Below, one piece after another: positions 36,942-51,905 of a stretch of 64,000 nt of DNA (the first letter of the stretch is position 1; every line of letters starts with the position of its first letter). The position numbers were made by a program, and so were the translations under genes. Under the pieces are notes generated by a model that worked only from the letters and a program-made list of their open reading frames with translations, was not told the origin of the DNA and searched no databases. Source of the stretch: Alitta virens (Eukaryota > Annelida > Polychaeta > Phyllodocida > Nereididae); NCBI GenBank assembly GCA_932294295.1, contig OW028580.1, positions 13,953,102-14,017,101 on the forward strand, given 5' to 3'.

Positions 36942-39900
36942 TCAATTCTTGGGTTTTTTCCATGTTTGGTAGGCATGCTCAGATTTCACATGCTGGGCTT
37001 GCAGAGATTCGCTATTGTAGTGGCTCTGTCTCTGAGACTGTCTACGGTTTTTATTTGCAGCATGCCTTTTAGCATTCCGTAGCCATGTGCGTCTTCGCTT
37101 CATGTTAGCAGCCAACTTTTTCTTCTGCTCCTCTTTCTGATGTGCCCTCAGATCCTTTTTGGCCGTCTTCACAACTTGCCGTGCAGCTGTCAGTTGACTG
37201 CTTTGATTGCCCAATACATTTGTAGCACGTTCATGCCGGGCATCCTCTATACATATATACATACCTGCGGCAGCAACGTAACCAATGTAATACGACTAGA
37301 TACACTATGTACAACTTCTTCAAAACCATGGACGCACCGTAGCTAGCTGGGCCGGGGTCAACAAGGTATGAATAGGTATGAATGAATGAACCTGCAATAT
37401 GAAATTTGTATTATGTCAATTCTTGGGTTTTTTCCATGTTTGGTAGGCATGCTCAGATTTCACATGCTGGGCTTGCAGAGATCCGCTATTGTAGTGGCTC
37501 TGTCTCTGAGACTGTCTACGGTTTTTATTTGCAGCATGCATTTTAGCATTCTGTAGCCATGTGCGTCTTCGCTTCATGTTAGCAGCCAACTTTTTCTTCT
37601 GCTCCTCTTTCTGATGTGCCCTCAGATCCTTTTTGGCTGTCTTCACAGCTTGCCGTGCAGCTGTCAGTTGACTGCTTTGATTGCCCAATACATTTGTAGC
37701 ACGTTCATGCCGGGCATCCTCTATACATATATACATACCTGCGGCAGAAACTTAACCAATGTAATACGTCTAGATACACTATGTACAACTTCTTCAAAAC
37801 CATGGACGCACCGTAGCTAGCTGGGCCGGGGTGAACAAGGTATGAATAGGTATGAATGAATGAACCTGCAATATGAAATTTGTATTATGTCAATTCTTGG
37901 GTTTTTTCCATGTTTGGTAGGCATGCTCAGATTTCACATGCTGGGCTTGCAGAGATCCGCTATTGTAGTGGCTCTGTCTCTGAGACTGTCTACGGTTTTT
38001 ATTTGCAACATGCATTTTAGCATTCTGTAGCCATGTGCGTCTTCGCTTCATGTTAGCAGCCAACTTTTTCTTCTGCTCCTCTTTCTGATGTGCCCTCAGA
38101 TCCTTTTTGGCCGTCTTCACAGCTTGCCGTGCAGCTGTCAGTTGACTGCTTTGATTGCCCAATACATTTGTAGCACGTTCATGCCGGGCATCCTCTATAC
38201 ATATATACATACCTGCGGCAGCAACGTAACCAATGTAATACGACTAGATACACTATGTACAACTTCTTCAAAACCATGGACGCACCGTAGCTAGCTGGGC
38301 CGGGGTCAACAAGGTATGAATAGGTATGAATGAATGAACCTGCAATATGAAATTTGTATTATGTCAATTCTTGGGTTTTTTCCATGTTTGGTAGGCATGC
38401 TCAGATTTCACATGCTGGGCTTGCAGAGATTCGCTATTGTAGTGGCTCTGTCTCTGAGACTGTCTACGGTTTTTATTTGCAGCATGCCTTTTAGCATTCC
38501 GTAGCCATGTGCGTCTTCGCTTCATGTTAGCAGCCAACTTTTTCTTCTGCTCCTCTTTCTGATGTGCCTTCAGATCCTTTTTGGCCGTCTTCACAACTTG
38601 CCGTGCAGCTGTCAGTTGACTGCTTTGATTGCCCAATACATTTGTAGCACGTTCATGCCGGGCATCCTCTATACATATATACATACCTGCGGCAGCAACG
38701 TAACCAATGTAATACGACTAGATACACTATGTACAACTTCTTCAAAACCATGGACGCACCGTAGCTAGCTGGGCCGGGGTCAACAAGGTATGAATAGGTA
38801 TGAATGAATGAACCTGCAATATGAAATTTGTATTATGTCAATTCTTGGGTTTTTTCCATGTTTGGTAGGCATGCTCAGATTTCACAAGCTGGGCTTGCAG
38901 AGATCCCCTATTGTAGTGGCTCTGTCTCTGAGACTGTCTACGGTTTTTATTTGCAGCATGAGTTTTAGCATTCCGTAGCCATGTGCGTCTTCGCTTCATG
39001 TTAGCAGCCAACTTTTTCTTCTGCTCCTCTTTCTGATGTGCCCTCAGATCCTTTTTGGCCGTCTTCACAGCTTGCCGTGTAGCTGTCAGTTGACTGCTTT
39101 GATTGCCCAATACATTTGTAGCACGTTCATGCCGGGCATCCTCTATACATATATACATACCTGCGGCAGCAACGTAACCAATGTAATACGACTAGATACA
39201 CTATGTACAACTTCTTCAAAACCATGGACGCACCGTAGCTAGCTGGGCCGGGGTCAACAAGGTATAAATAGGTATGAATGAATGAACCTGCAATATGAAA
39301 TTTGTATTATGTCAATTCTTGGGTTTTTTCCATGTTTGGTAGGCATGCTCAGATTTCACATGCTGGGCTTGCAGAGATCCGATATTGTAGTGGCTCTGTC
39401 TCTGAGACTGTCTACGGTTTTTATTTACAGCATGCATTTTAGCATTCCGTAGCCATGTGCGTCTTCGCTTCATGTTAGCAGCCAACTTTTTCTTCTGCTC
39501 CTCTTTCTGATGTGCCCTCAGATCCTTTTTGGCCGTCTTCACAGCTTGCCGTGCAGCTGTCAGTTGACTGCTTTGATTGCCCAATACATTTGTAGCACGT
39601 TCATGCCAGGCATCCTCTATACATATATACATACCTGCGGCAGAAACTTAACCAATGTAATACGTCTAGATACACTATGTACAACTTCTTCAAAACCATG
39701 GACGCACCGTAGCTAGCTGGGCCGGGGTCAACAAGGTATGAATAGGTATGAATGAATGAACCTGCAATATGAAATTTGTATTATGTCAATTCTTGGGTTT
39801 TTTCCATGTTTGGTAGGCATGCTCAGATTTCACATGCTGGGCTTGCAGAGATCCGCTATTGTAGTGGCTCTGTCTCTGAGACTGTCTATGGTTTTTATTT

Positions 39901-42900
39901 GCAGCATGCATTTTAGCATTCTGTAGCCATGTGCGTCTTCGCTTCATGTTAGCAGCCAACTTTTTCTTCTGCTCCTCTTTCTGATGTGCCCTCAGATCCT
40001 TTTTGGCCGTCTTCACAGCTTGCCGTGCAGCTGTCAGTTGACTGCTTTGATTGCCCAATACATTTGTAGCACGTTCATGCCGGGCATCCTCTATACATAT
40101 ATACATACCTGCGGCAGCAACGTAACCAATGTAATACGACTAGATACACTATGTACAACTTCTTCAAAACCATGGACGCACCGTAGCTAGCTGGGCCAGG
40201 GTCAACAAGGTATAAATAGGTATGAATGAATGAACCTGCAATATGAAATTTGTATTATGTCAATTCTTGGGTTTTTTCCATGTTTGGTAGGCATGCTCAG
40301 ATTTCACATGCTGGGCTTGCAGAGATCCGATATTGTAGTGGCTCTGTCTCTGAGACTGTCTACGGTTTTTATTTGCAGCATGCATTTTAGCATTCCGTAG
40401 CCATGTGCGTCTTCGCTTCATGTTAGCAGCCAACTTTTTCTTCTGCTCCTCTTTCTGATATGCCCTCAGATCCTTTTTGGCCGTCTTCACAGCTTGCCGT
40501 TCAGCTGTCAGTTGACTGCTTTGATTGCCCAATACATTTGTAGCACGTTCATGCCAGGCATCCTCTATACATATATACATACCTGCGGCAGAAACTTAAC
40601 CAATGTAATACGTCTAGATACACTATGTACAACTTCTTCAAAACCATGGACGCACCGTAGCTAGCTGGGCCGGGGTGAACAAGGTATGAATAGGTATGAA
40701 TGAATGAACCTGCAATATGAAATTTGTATTATGTCAATTCTTGGGTTTTTTCCATGTTTGGTAGGCATGCTCAGATTTCACATGCTGGGCTTGCAGAGAT
40801 CCGATATTGTAGTGGCTCTGTCTCTGAGACTGTCTATGGTTTTTATTTGCAGCATGCATTTTAGCATTCCGTAGCCATGTGCGTCTTCGCTTCATGTTAG
40901 CAGCCAACTTTTTCTTCTGCTCCTCTTTCTGATGTGCCCTCAGATCCTTTTTGGCCGTCTTCACAGCTTGCCGTTCAGCTGTCAGTTGACTGCTTTGATT
41001 GCCCAATACATTTGTAGCACGTTCATGCCGGGCATCCTCTATACATATATACATACCTGCGGCAGAAACTTAACCAATGTAATACGTCTAGATACACTAT
41101 GTACAACTTCTTCAAAACCATGGACGCACCGTAGCTAGCTGGGCCGGGGTCAACAAGGTATGAATAGGTATGAATGAATGAACCTGCAATATGAAATTTG
41201 TATTATGTCAATTCTTGGGTTTTTTCCATGTTTGGTAGGCATGCTCAGATTTCACATGCTGGGCTTGCAGAGATCCGCTATTGTAGTGGCTCTGTCTCTG
41301 AGACTGTCTACGGTTTTTATTTGCAGCATGCATTTTAGCATTCTGTAGCCATGTGCGTCTTCGCTTCATGTTAGCAGCCAACTTTTTCTTCTGCTCCTCT
41401 TTCTGATGTGCCCTCAGATCCTTTTTGGCCGTCTTCACAGCTTGCCGTGCAGCTGTCAGTTGACTGCTTTGATTGCCCAATACATTTGTAGCACGTTCAT
41501 GCCGGGCATCCTCTATACATATATACATACCTGCGGCAGCAACGTAACCAATGTAATACGACTAGATACACTATGTACAACTTCTTCAAAACCATGGACG
41601 CACCGTAGCTAGCTGGGCCGGGGTCAACAAGGTATGAATAGGTATGAATGAATGAACCTGCAATATGAAATTTGTATTATGTCAATTCTTGGGTTTTTTC
41701 CATGTTTGGTAGGCATGCTCAGATTTCACATGCTGGGCTTGCAGAGATCCGCTATTGTAGTGGCTCTGTCTCTGAGACTGTCTACGGTTTTTATTTGCAG
41801 CATGCATTTTAGCATTCCGTAGCCATGTGCGTCTTCGCTTCATGTTAGCAGCCAACTTTTTCTTCTGCTCCTCTTTCTGATGTGCCCTCAGATCCTTTTT
41901 GGCTGTCTTCACAGCTTGCCGTGCAGCTGTCAGTTGACTGCTTTGATTACCCAATACATTTGTAGCACGTTCATGCCGGGCATCCTCTATACATATATAC
42001 ATACCTGCGGCAGCAACGTAACCAATGTAATACGACTAGATACACTATGTACAACTTCTTCAAAACCATGGACGCACCGTAGCTAGCTGGGCCGGGGTCA
42101 ACAAGGTATAAATAGGTATGAATGAATGAACCTGCAATATGAAATTTGTATTATGTCAATTCTTGGGTTTTTTCCATGTTTGGTAGGCATGCTCAGATTT
42201 CACATGCTGGGCTTGCAGAGATCCGATATTGTAGTGGCTCTGTCTCTGAGACTGTCTACGGTTTTTATTTGCAGCATGCATTTTAGCATTCCGTAGCCAT
42301 GTGCGTCTTCGCTTCATGTTAGCAGCCAACTTTTTCTTCTGCTCCTCTTTCTGATGTGCCCTCAGATCCTTTTTGGCCGTCTTCACAGCTTGCTGTTCAG
42401 CTGTCAGTTGACTGCTTTGATTGCCCAATACATTTGTAGCACGTTCATGCCAGGCATCCTCTATACATATATACATACCTGCGGCAGAAACTTAACCAAT
42501 GTAATACGTCTAGATACACTATGTACAACTTCTTCAAAACCATGGACGCACCGTAGCTAGCTGGGCCGGGGTCAACAAGGTATGAATAGGTATGAATGAA
42601 TGAACCTGCAATATGAAATTTGTATTATGTCAATTCTTGGGTTTTTTCCATGTTTGGTAGGCATGCTCAGATTTCACATGCTGGGCTTGCAGAGATCCGC
42701 TATTGTAGTGGCTCTGTCTCTGAGACTGTCTACGGTTTTTATTTGCAGCATGCATTTTAGCATTCTGTAGCCATGTGCGTCTTCGCTTCATGTTAGCAGC
42801 CAACTTTTTCTTCTGCTCCTCTTTCTGATGTGCCCTCAGATCCTTTTTGGCTGTCTTCACAGCTTGCCGTGCAGCTGTCAGTTGACTGCTTTGATTGCCC

Positions 42901-45768
42901 AATACATTTGTAGCACGTTCATGCCGGGCATCCTCTATACATATATACATACCTGCGGCAGAAACTTAACCAATGTAATACGACTAGATACACTATGTAC
43001 AACTTCTTCAAAACCATGGACGCACCGTAGCTAGCTGGGCCGGGGTGAACAAGGTATGAATAGGTATGAATGAATGAACCTGCAATATGAAATTTGTATT
43101 ATGTCAATTCTTCGGTTTTTTCCATGTTTGGTAGGCATGCTCAGATTTCACATGCTGGGCTTGCAGAGATCCGCTATTGTAGTGGCTCTGTCTCTGAGAC
43201 TGTCTACGGTTTTTATTTGCAGCATGCATTTTAGCATTCTGTAGCCATGTGCGTCTTCGCTTCATGTTAGCAGCCAACTTTTTCTTCTGCTCCTCTTTCT
43301 GATGTGCCCTCAGATCCTTTTTGGCCGTCTTCACAGCTTGCCGTGCAGCTGTCAGTTGACTGCTTTGATTGCCCAATACATTTGTAGCACGTTCATGCCG
43401 GGCATCCTCTATACATATATACATACCTGCGGCAGCAACGTAACCAATGTAATACGACTAGATACACTATGTACAACTTCTTCAAAACCATGGACGCACC
43501 GTAGCTAGCTGGGCCGGGGTCAACAAGGTATGAATAGGTATGAATGAATGAACCTGCAATATGAAATTTGTATTATGTCAATTCTTGGGTTTTTTCCATG
43601 TTTGGTAGGCATGCTCAGATTTCACATGCTGGGCTTGCAGAGATTCGCTATTGTAGTGGCTCTGTCTCTGAGACTGTCTACGGTTTTTATTTGCAGCATG
43701 CCTTTTAGCATTCCGTAGCCATGTGCGTCTTCGCTTCATGTTAGCAGCCAACTTTTTCTTCTGCTCCTCTTTCTGATGTGCCCTCAGATCCTTTTTGGCC
43801 GTCTTCACAACTTGCCGTGCAGCTGTCAGTTGACTGCTTTGATTGCCCAATACATTTGTAGCACGTTCATGCCGGGCATCCTCTATACATATATACATAC
43901 CTGCGGCAGCAACGTAACCAATGTAATACGACTAGATACACTATGTACAACTTCTTCAAAACCATGGACGCACCGTAGCTAGCTGGGCCGGGGTCAACAA
44001 GGTATGAATAGGTATGAATGAATGAACCTGCAATATGAAATTTGTATTATGTCAATTCTTGGGTTTTTTCCATGTTTGGTAGGCATGCTCAGATTTCACA
44101 AGCTGGGCTTGCAGAGATCCCCTATTGTAGTGGCTCTGTCTCTGAGACTGTCTACGGTTTTTATTTGCAGCATGAGTTTTAGCATTCCGTAGCCATGTGC
44201 GTCTTCGCTTCATGTTAGCAGCCAACTTTTTCTTCTGCTCCTCTTTCTGATGTGCCCTCAGATCCTTTTTGGCCGTCTTCACAGCTTGCCGTGTAGCTGT
44301 CAGTTGACTGCTTTGATTGCCCAATACATTTGTAGCACGTTCATGCCAGGCATCCTCTATACATATATACATACCTGCGGCAGAAACTTAACCAATGTAA
44401 TACGTCTAGATACACTATGTACAACTTCTTCAAAACCATGGACGCACCGTAGCTAGCTGGGCCGGGGTCAACAAGGTATGAATAGGTATGAATGAATGAA
44501 CCTGCAATATGAAATTTGTATTATGTCAATTCTTGGGTTTTTTCCATGTTTGGTAGGCATGCTCAGATTTCACATGCTGGGCTTGCAGAGATCCGCTATT
44601 GTAGTGGCTCTGTCTCTGAGACTGTCTACGGTTTTTATTTGCAGCATGCATTTTAGCATTCTGTAGCCATGTGCGTCTTCGCTTCATGTTAGCAGCCAAC
44701 TTTTTCTTCTGCTCCTCTTTCTGATGTGCCCTCAGATCCTTTTTGGCCGTCTTCACAGCTTGCCGTGCTGCTGTCAGTTGACTGCTTTGATTGCCCAATA
44801 CATTTGTAGCACGTTCATGCCGGGCATCCTCTATACATATATACATACCTGCGGCAGCAACGTAACCAATGTAATACGACTAGATACACTATGTACAACT
44901 TCTTCAAAACCATGGACGCACCGTAGCTAGCTGGGCCGGGGTCAACAAGGTATGAATAGGTATGAATGAATGAACCTGCAATATGAAATTTGTATTATGT
45001 CAATTCTTGGGTTTTTTCCATGTTTGGTAGGCATGCTCAGATTTCACATGCTGGGCTTGCAGAGATCCGATATTGTAGTGGCTCTGTCTCTGAGACTGTC
45101 TACGGTTTTTATTTGCAGCATGCATTTTAGCATTCCGTAGCCATGTGCGTCTTCGCTTCATGTTAGCAGCCAACTTTTTCTTCTGCTCCTCTTTCTGATG
45201 TGCCCTCAGATCCTTTTTGGCCGTCTTCACAGCTTGCCGTTCAGCTGTCAGTTGACTGCTTTGATTGCCCAATACATTTGTAGCACGTTCATGCCAGGCA
45301 TCCTCTATACATATATACATACCTGCGGCAGAAACTTAACCAATGTAATACGTCTAGATACACTATGTACAACTTCTTCAAAACCATGGACGCACCGTAG
45401 CTAGCTGGGCCGGGGTCAACAAGGTATGAATAGGTATGAATGAATGAACCTGCAATATGAAATTTGTATTATGTCAATTCTTGGGTTTTTTCCATGTTTG
45501 GTAGGCATGCTCAGATTTCACATGCTGGGCTTGCAGAGATCCGATATTGTAGTGGCTCTGTCTCTGAGACTGTCTACGGTTTTTATTTGCAGCATGCATT
45601 TTAGCATTCCGTAGCCATGTGCGTCTTCGCTTCATGTTAGCAGCCAACTTTTTCTTCTGCTCCTCTTTCTGATGTGCCCTCAGATCCTTTTTGGCCGTCT
45701 TCACAGCTTGCCGTTCAGCTGTCAGTTGACTGCTTTGATTGCCCAATACATTTGTAGCACGTTCATGC

Positions 45769-45835
45769 TAGCCCCGGGGACCCATGCGCAAGCATGGGTC
45801 ACGGTTCATCCCATTGGAAAACCTTGAGATTCTGA
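45769..45835 (+). repeat. Left terminal inverted repeat, copy 2
   Basis: Contains a perfect 9-bp stem with a GCAA loop (45779-45800, gacccatgc / gcatgggtc). Copy 1 has a different, imperfect version of the same hairpin. Confidence 0.85.
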
Positions 45836-46045
45836 AGACATGCTTTGGGAGAATTGAGAATACTCTGGTCACAAATAATCTACCGAATAAAACACTATAC
45901 CATGTGAAAGTAGACAATTTTTACTGCTGATGGCACATACTATGGTTCATGTTTAACCACTCTTACCAATAAATCGTGTTGAGTAAACATCAACTTCGTA
46001 ATTTTTTCTGTTACTATTACGACGTCACTGATATAAGCAGTAAAC

Positions 46046-46120
46046 TGATTGGTTAAAGAAAACGAAAGTAGAGCACCTGTAGCCACCTGGCGCCAAATGC
46101 GGAAACTAGCGATGACGTCA
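46046..46120 (+). promoter_or_regulatory. Candidate promoter of the transposase gene, copy 2
   Basis: The same inverted CCAAT, E2F-like tggcgccaaa and CRE-like TGACGTCA arrangement as copy 1, 55-130 bp upstream of the ATG. Confidence 0.35.
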
Positions 46121-48190
46121 TAATAAATAAATCAATGGCATTACTCAGAGCATTATTAAAATTACTGACACTGGTATGGATTGTCGGTGTTGTGGGGTGT
46201 AATTGTGCCCAGAAGCCTCTGAAACTAGGATTCGGCGCTACATAGTTGACCAATACGCATCCCCACACACCCAAGAAAGAGTAGGAGTAGGTAGGGGGGA
46301 GTCAGGCAGTGACTACCTGTGTTGCGACTGCTTCAAAGAATTAAGGCGGAAGACTGTGGCTGGGGGGAAGGTAAAATTTCGATACCGTAGGAAATGGCCT
46401 GACAGCCCTGGAAGTACAGAAAATTGTGGTGAGTGAATTATTATTTCAACTTCCTGGTGTATCCACTGAACTGGAACGACTGTTATTAATAAGCCTACAT
46501 GTAGCCACTGGCAATACACAATCAAGCTATTACCGTGACCCTTTAAATTGATATTTGTGCACAATTGATGTTAAATAAAATAATAGCATATTGTAGTCTT
46601 TTGTATTGTCCAAATACAATTTTTTTTAGGATGTTTGTTTAGCAAAAAGTTCACGCAAAGGGAGGTGGGGGGGACAAATTAAAATGTATTGCAGGGAGCA
46701 CTAAAACATTTTTTAATAAAATGTACTAGGCCCAAGGGGGCTACTGTCAATACACAGAGCTATATATTCCTTCCCTGCAATCTTCCAATATTTCAAAAAC
46801 ATTATCTACTATATGTATATATTTCATTGAACATGGTCAAGCCGACATTAGGCATGATATCTTATTTATCAAGGTCCTGCTAAATTGATTAAGATGAATC
46901 CTCAATGTAATTTGTAATTTAATTACACAATTACACTCAAATATTGGTATATCATTGGAATTAAAGGTGTGCTAAGATTAAACTAAACGTTTTACGACAC
47001 ATTTATCATTAACCTCAAATACAACTGATATTAAAGCTCATGGGAATGTCCTATACAAAACCTCAAATTTAACATGTTTAATGTCATGTCAGTACTATCA
47101 CAAAATAGAAAAGACCTAATATTGATAGCATATTATGGAATATTGCCAAAAACAACTAATTTTGAAACATTATGCTGATGCTTTTCATATACATCAGACT
47201 TAGTATTATATAAATATAGCAGCAACATCAAAGAAATTTATCAACTTAATTTTATATCACACCAACAAATATCATTTTAGAATTGTGATTTTAAAACTTT
47301 TAATCATGAATATATTGTTTTTCCATAAGAATCTTGGGGAAGACTATCTCTATTTTCCTATAGTAACTATGAATATTATGGAAATTTCAGAGGAGTATTA
47401 TGACCATACTGAAGAAGAGGACCCATTAAGTGCAGGAGGGGATTGTCATGATTTCAAGACACAGGTGAAGCGTCATATAGATCAGTCGCACTACCACACC
47501 GCATTTCGCCTTCTAATTCAGAAAAGCGATGCAGCGAAGGAGGCAATGGTTGATGTTATGGAGGAACTGATTTCACAAGAGGTGTGGCTTTGATATCTCA
47601 CTCCCTTACAAATAAACATTTTACTCATTATAACTCATTTTTTAGTTTACAGGGAAGTACATTCTAAGATAGTCTTGGCATCTGTTTTAGATGAAAAAAC
47701 CCAACGAAATGCAGGTCAACTCCCTTAAAGAATTTTGTATTGAAGCCATGAAAAAGTTTATCTGGGAGGAAGTGGTTGGAGAGCTTGAAAATGAAGTTCC
47801 TGTATGGATGAAATGTCTGAGAAGTGCCCTTGGATCCAACAAAAATAGGTATGAGAAATGTACGTTTTGTACATATATGTTCATTCAAATCCAATCAATA
47901 CAGTACATTTCTACATAATGCTACATATATATATGCCTTATTTGCTGTAAAAAAAGTTACATTATTTACTTCGCTGCCTGGTAACATTTTAAGTTGAACA
48001 TAATTTTTTATGGCCCCATGTGACAATTTGCAGGAATGATACAGCACGTGAAGGATTCATCACAGCTGTGGTGCTTCATACGAGATAATCCTGGAATTTC
48101 AAATTTTTACAGGTGAGGAATTTTGTTGATGATTTTAAATCCTGTACATGTATAAATATTTATATTCTTATGATCAAATGAGAGACCTTA

Positions 48191-48956
48191 AAGTCGCCAT
48201 CTCACATAGCCGATTTTGCCGTATTGAACCCGTAGTATTACGTAACGGTTATGCAATGCGCTACCTTTCTCAAACCCGACGGCTACCCGCCGATACCCGG
48301 CGATACCCGTCGAGTGACTCCTGGGACTCGTGGCCAAGCCGGGAGTTTCGCAGCCGGTAGCCAGTATGCCATGCTTGCAAAAACCGTCATAAGCGCAGAT
48401 TGCCCGTCAAAGTCGGCGAATTACCCGTAGAAGTCGGCGAGATATCCATCCCTAATTTTACCCATAGTAAAGCCGGCGGTTTACTAGGAGTAAGCCGACG
48501 GGTAGTAGGAGTAACTCGACGGCTTCCAGGAGTAACCCTCCGAGTTGTAGGAGTAGATAGAAAGTTTAGAAAGACAGATAGATTTATATGCTTATTATAT
48601 AATATAGAATATCTCGCTTAATATTTGATCTATTTTCGATCCGAAAACACATATGGAATCAGTATGAACTATACTACAATTCAGTCTGATTTACAAAATA
48701 TCATTCGACGAGTGACTCACAATACGTCGAGTCTCTCCTGGGTTTCGTGGATCAAACGGCCGTAATCCGGCGAGTCACTCGTAGAACCCGGTGACAAAAT
48801 AGAACCTGGCGAGTCACACGTAGAACCCGGCGAGTCACACGGCGGATGATGCCCCGCCCCTTTTGGTCGCCAGAATCCTTCACCAACCCGGCAAAAAAGC
48901 TGTTGCATACCCGTTACGTCATACTACGGCAAATCGGCTATGTGAAACCTAGGTTT
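48191..48956. mobile_element. Nested GC-rich MITE in transposase intron 4, copy 2
   Basis: Same element as in copy 1. It is about 40 bases longer because it keeps a segment around 48680-48720 that copy 1 has lost. TA at both edges. Confidence 0.7.
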
Positions 48957-50966
48957 TAGTAAGGTATTGGAAAAAACATTGACTCAATTTTAGCTTCAGG
49001 AATACAATTTAATTTTACAGACTTGTATGGCATTGGAGTTGTGGAGACAGGGTGCCACCCAAAAACTTTTTACATCATTGAACCACCTTGGTTTGACCCT
49101 TGGAGTCAAGGCAGCATGGGCACATGTGGACAAACTAGCAGAACATCATGATGCTCAACTTAAATCATGGAAGGAAAAAATCCAGGTAAATTTCAGAAAG
49201 AAAACTGTAGTGGCAACTTTTTTGGTATTCAAACCAAATACAAGCAGTTTAGATTTTTTTTGTTTGGTATTTTCAAAATATAGGATAAGTCAAAACTGCA
49301 ACCTGGTTTCGTTCTATGTTGGGATAATGTCCAAATTACATCACATGCGAAACATCAAGGCAATGTTGCCCCGACTAAGAATAATTTCTTAATTTGGGCT
49401 CTTGGATTTGCAGCTGAAAACAGGTAACTATTTTTTGATCAGGTAAACACTGTTCAGTCAGATTTTTCTTCATTTGAAAGCTGGAGCTTGATCATTTATT
49501 TAAGAGGAGTAATGACCATAAGTAATATCCACTCAATTTTTTTTTTGGTTATATGTTATCATACATACAGCTTAGAGCAGCACAGAATGCACACAAATTT
49601 TATACGTCAATGCCCAACTTTCTAACCTATAAAAACCCCTCTCAGTACCATTGAATGTTCAATGTCTCAATGTAGCTGCTGATCCTGAAGCTAAAGGGGT
49701 GTTCACACTGTCAAGAGTGGGGATGGCAATAAGCGGGGATGACGAAAAACTGTTAATTGTGCTTATCCTTGTACATCACAGGGTGCCCACCCAGCATTTG
49801 TGTCAGAGTGTTACACTGCCAGCCTCTTCATTTGATCCACAGGCTTTTTTGCCAAGCAAGGCAGAACTGGACAGTCTGCACCACAGAATGGCAATGATTG
49901 TTATGAGATGTCTTGCTCAAAATATGCCGTTTCTTGAAGATATTAAAGACCTCATGCCAAAACACATACCTCATGAACATTCAAAGAAAATGACAAAGAA
50001 ATCTGTGATAGTAAGAAAATTGTACTTATTACTCAATAGCATATTATAATGCATTTAGTTCATTAATATCAGCTAATAAACAAATACCATTCACTGCATG
50101 AATAAGTAATGAATAGTTTTGAATAGAACCCCATACCAGTTACAATGACTGACAACATGTTCCCAGTAAAGAATCGTATTAATTTGCAGGTGAATTGTGG
50201 TGTAACAGAATGCAACCCAGCAACAATTGATGGGGTTATAAAAGTCATGAAAAAATTACAGGTTGGTAATATTCCATCATAAATATGTAGATCATCTATA
50301 CATGTCATGATTACTCACAACTTGTAAGATTTGATCATTATATCATGTTACTAGCAGCATCATACAGTATCATTTCTTTTAGTATTTCTATGAACATTGG
50401 ACTGAAAATGATCTAACAATATCTTTCTGCATTTTTTTAGGGGTATGTCCCTGAAGTAGATGGTGAACTTCGACCCGTTGTGTGTCTTGGAGATGGTCTG
50501 TCTACCCATATCATGACCAGAGCTAAAAAGGCAGTGGCAAATGGGCCACGTGAGGAGGGCATCAGGCGCTTGAGTGGCTTGATTGAAGGCCCAGAGGAAT
50601 TCCACAAGATTGTTCTGCTTGCACAGGTAATGATGACTATGGGATTCTTATAACATTTTCTTACAAATTGTTCAATAACTTGTAATATATGTTATTGTTA
50701 ACCTATTAAATTCATTCTTGTAATTACCAACAAGTAGATATGGTGGTTTATTTTGGAAAAATAGGGACAATATTCAGTAACATTCTAGATATTATATTTT
50801 TCTTTTCTAAGGATGTTATGAACACCATTTTTGCCGGAGAAAGCCAGGCTCAGAGGGCCACACTGGCTAACATAAAGGAGGTGTTTGGGCACCGATCCTT
50901 AGAAACGAAGGTGATGAGCAACTACCAGCACGTCTGGGATTTTCTCAAGGTATTTCATCAATTTTG

Positions 50967-51905
50967 CGCCGAAGATAGGCCACTATATCATTCATTGCAA
51001 ATACACCTGGATCTGGCCTTGTGTTCATTGTACGTCAGAATCAATTGTCATCTCATGTTTACATTTTCTGTTAACAAACTGTTAAGTAAATTAGAGAGCG
51101 ACAGCTCCATTGATGTGCTAGGTTTTGATAGCAAACTTCTCTGTTCAGCATCTGATACTGTTACTCCCATTTTAACAGAGTTTTTCAATGTTTCTCTTGA
51201 ACGTAACTTGGTTCTTGATGACTGGAAATTATCTAGAATCACGCCAGTCTATAAAGGTAAAGGTTGTAAGGATGAGAAGGGAAATTATAGGCCTATTAGT
51301 GTTATTGGTTATATTCCAAAATTACTGGAAAGTCATGGTCAAACTATGGAATATCTTGAAGAACATAAATTTATCACTTGCGACCAATCCGTTTTCTCGG
51401 GTTTTACTCAGTAATTATGATTATTTCAATGTAAGATGAGTTGATCTTGTAAATGAATTACACTGGTTAAATGTAAAGCAAAAACGTGATTATTTAATGT
51501 CAGTTCCAGATTATCTGACTAATGTTATAACAATGCAGATTGAAGTGTCTAACAGAGAAACAAGGTCATGTAATGAAAATAATGTACATGTCCCAAGTGT
51601 AAACGTGGAATTTACCAAAAGGTGTTTCTCATATATTGGTGCTATTGAGTGGAACACTCTACCTGACTCCCTTAGAAAGTGTAGCAGTCTTGATGTATTT
51701 AAAAAAAGAGGCCAGGAAGTTTTTTTTATCTACATCATTATAATTGTTTTATTTATACATTAGTGTTTATTTGTTATTTTTAGTTCCGTTATATTATTCT
51801 TCTTTGCACTGTTTTTATTTATTTGTAACCTGGCCATTTTGTTAAAGAGCTATTGCTCAAAATGTTTATTACCCTGTATAAATATAAATAAATAAATAAA
51901 TAAAT
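50967..51905 (+). mobile_element. Internally deleted LINE fragment in transposase intron 10, copy 2
   Basis: Same reverse transcriptase block, same internal deletion and same ATAAATAAAT tail as in copy 1. It shows ancestry shared by the two transposon copies. Confidence 0.75.

Larger units (their letters stand above)
28396..45768. repeat. 474-bp satellite array, block 3 (about 36.7 units)
   Basis: The longest uninterrupted block. Apart from a ~173-bp deletion right after the transposon (28417/28418), the period stays exactly 474 bp from unit to unit, with only substitutions. Each unit on the minus strand has a 106-codon frame, a splice-donor-like CAG|GTATGT that overlaps its ATG, and an acceptor-like attgcag. 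The unit length is 3 x 158. Confidence 0.95.

Noticed and set aside
28557..45404. Plus-strand frames of about 68 codons in every satellite unit (starting MCPQI)
   Set aside because: They lie antisense to the longer 106-codon frame and move with the same period; they are best explained as shadows.
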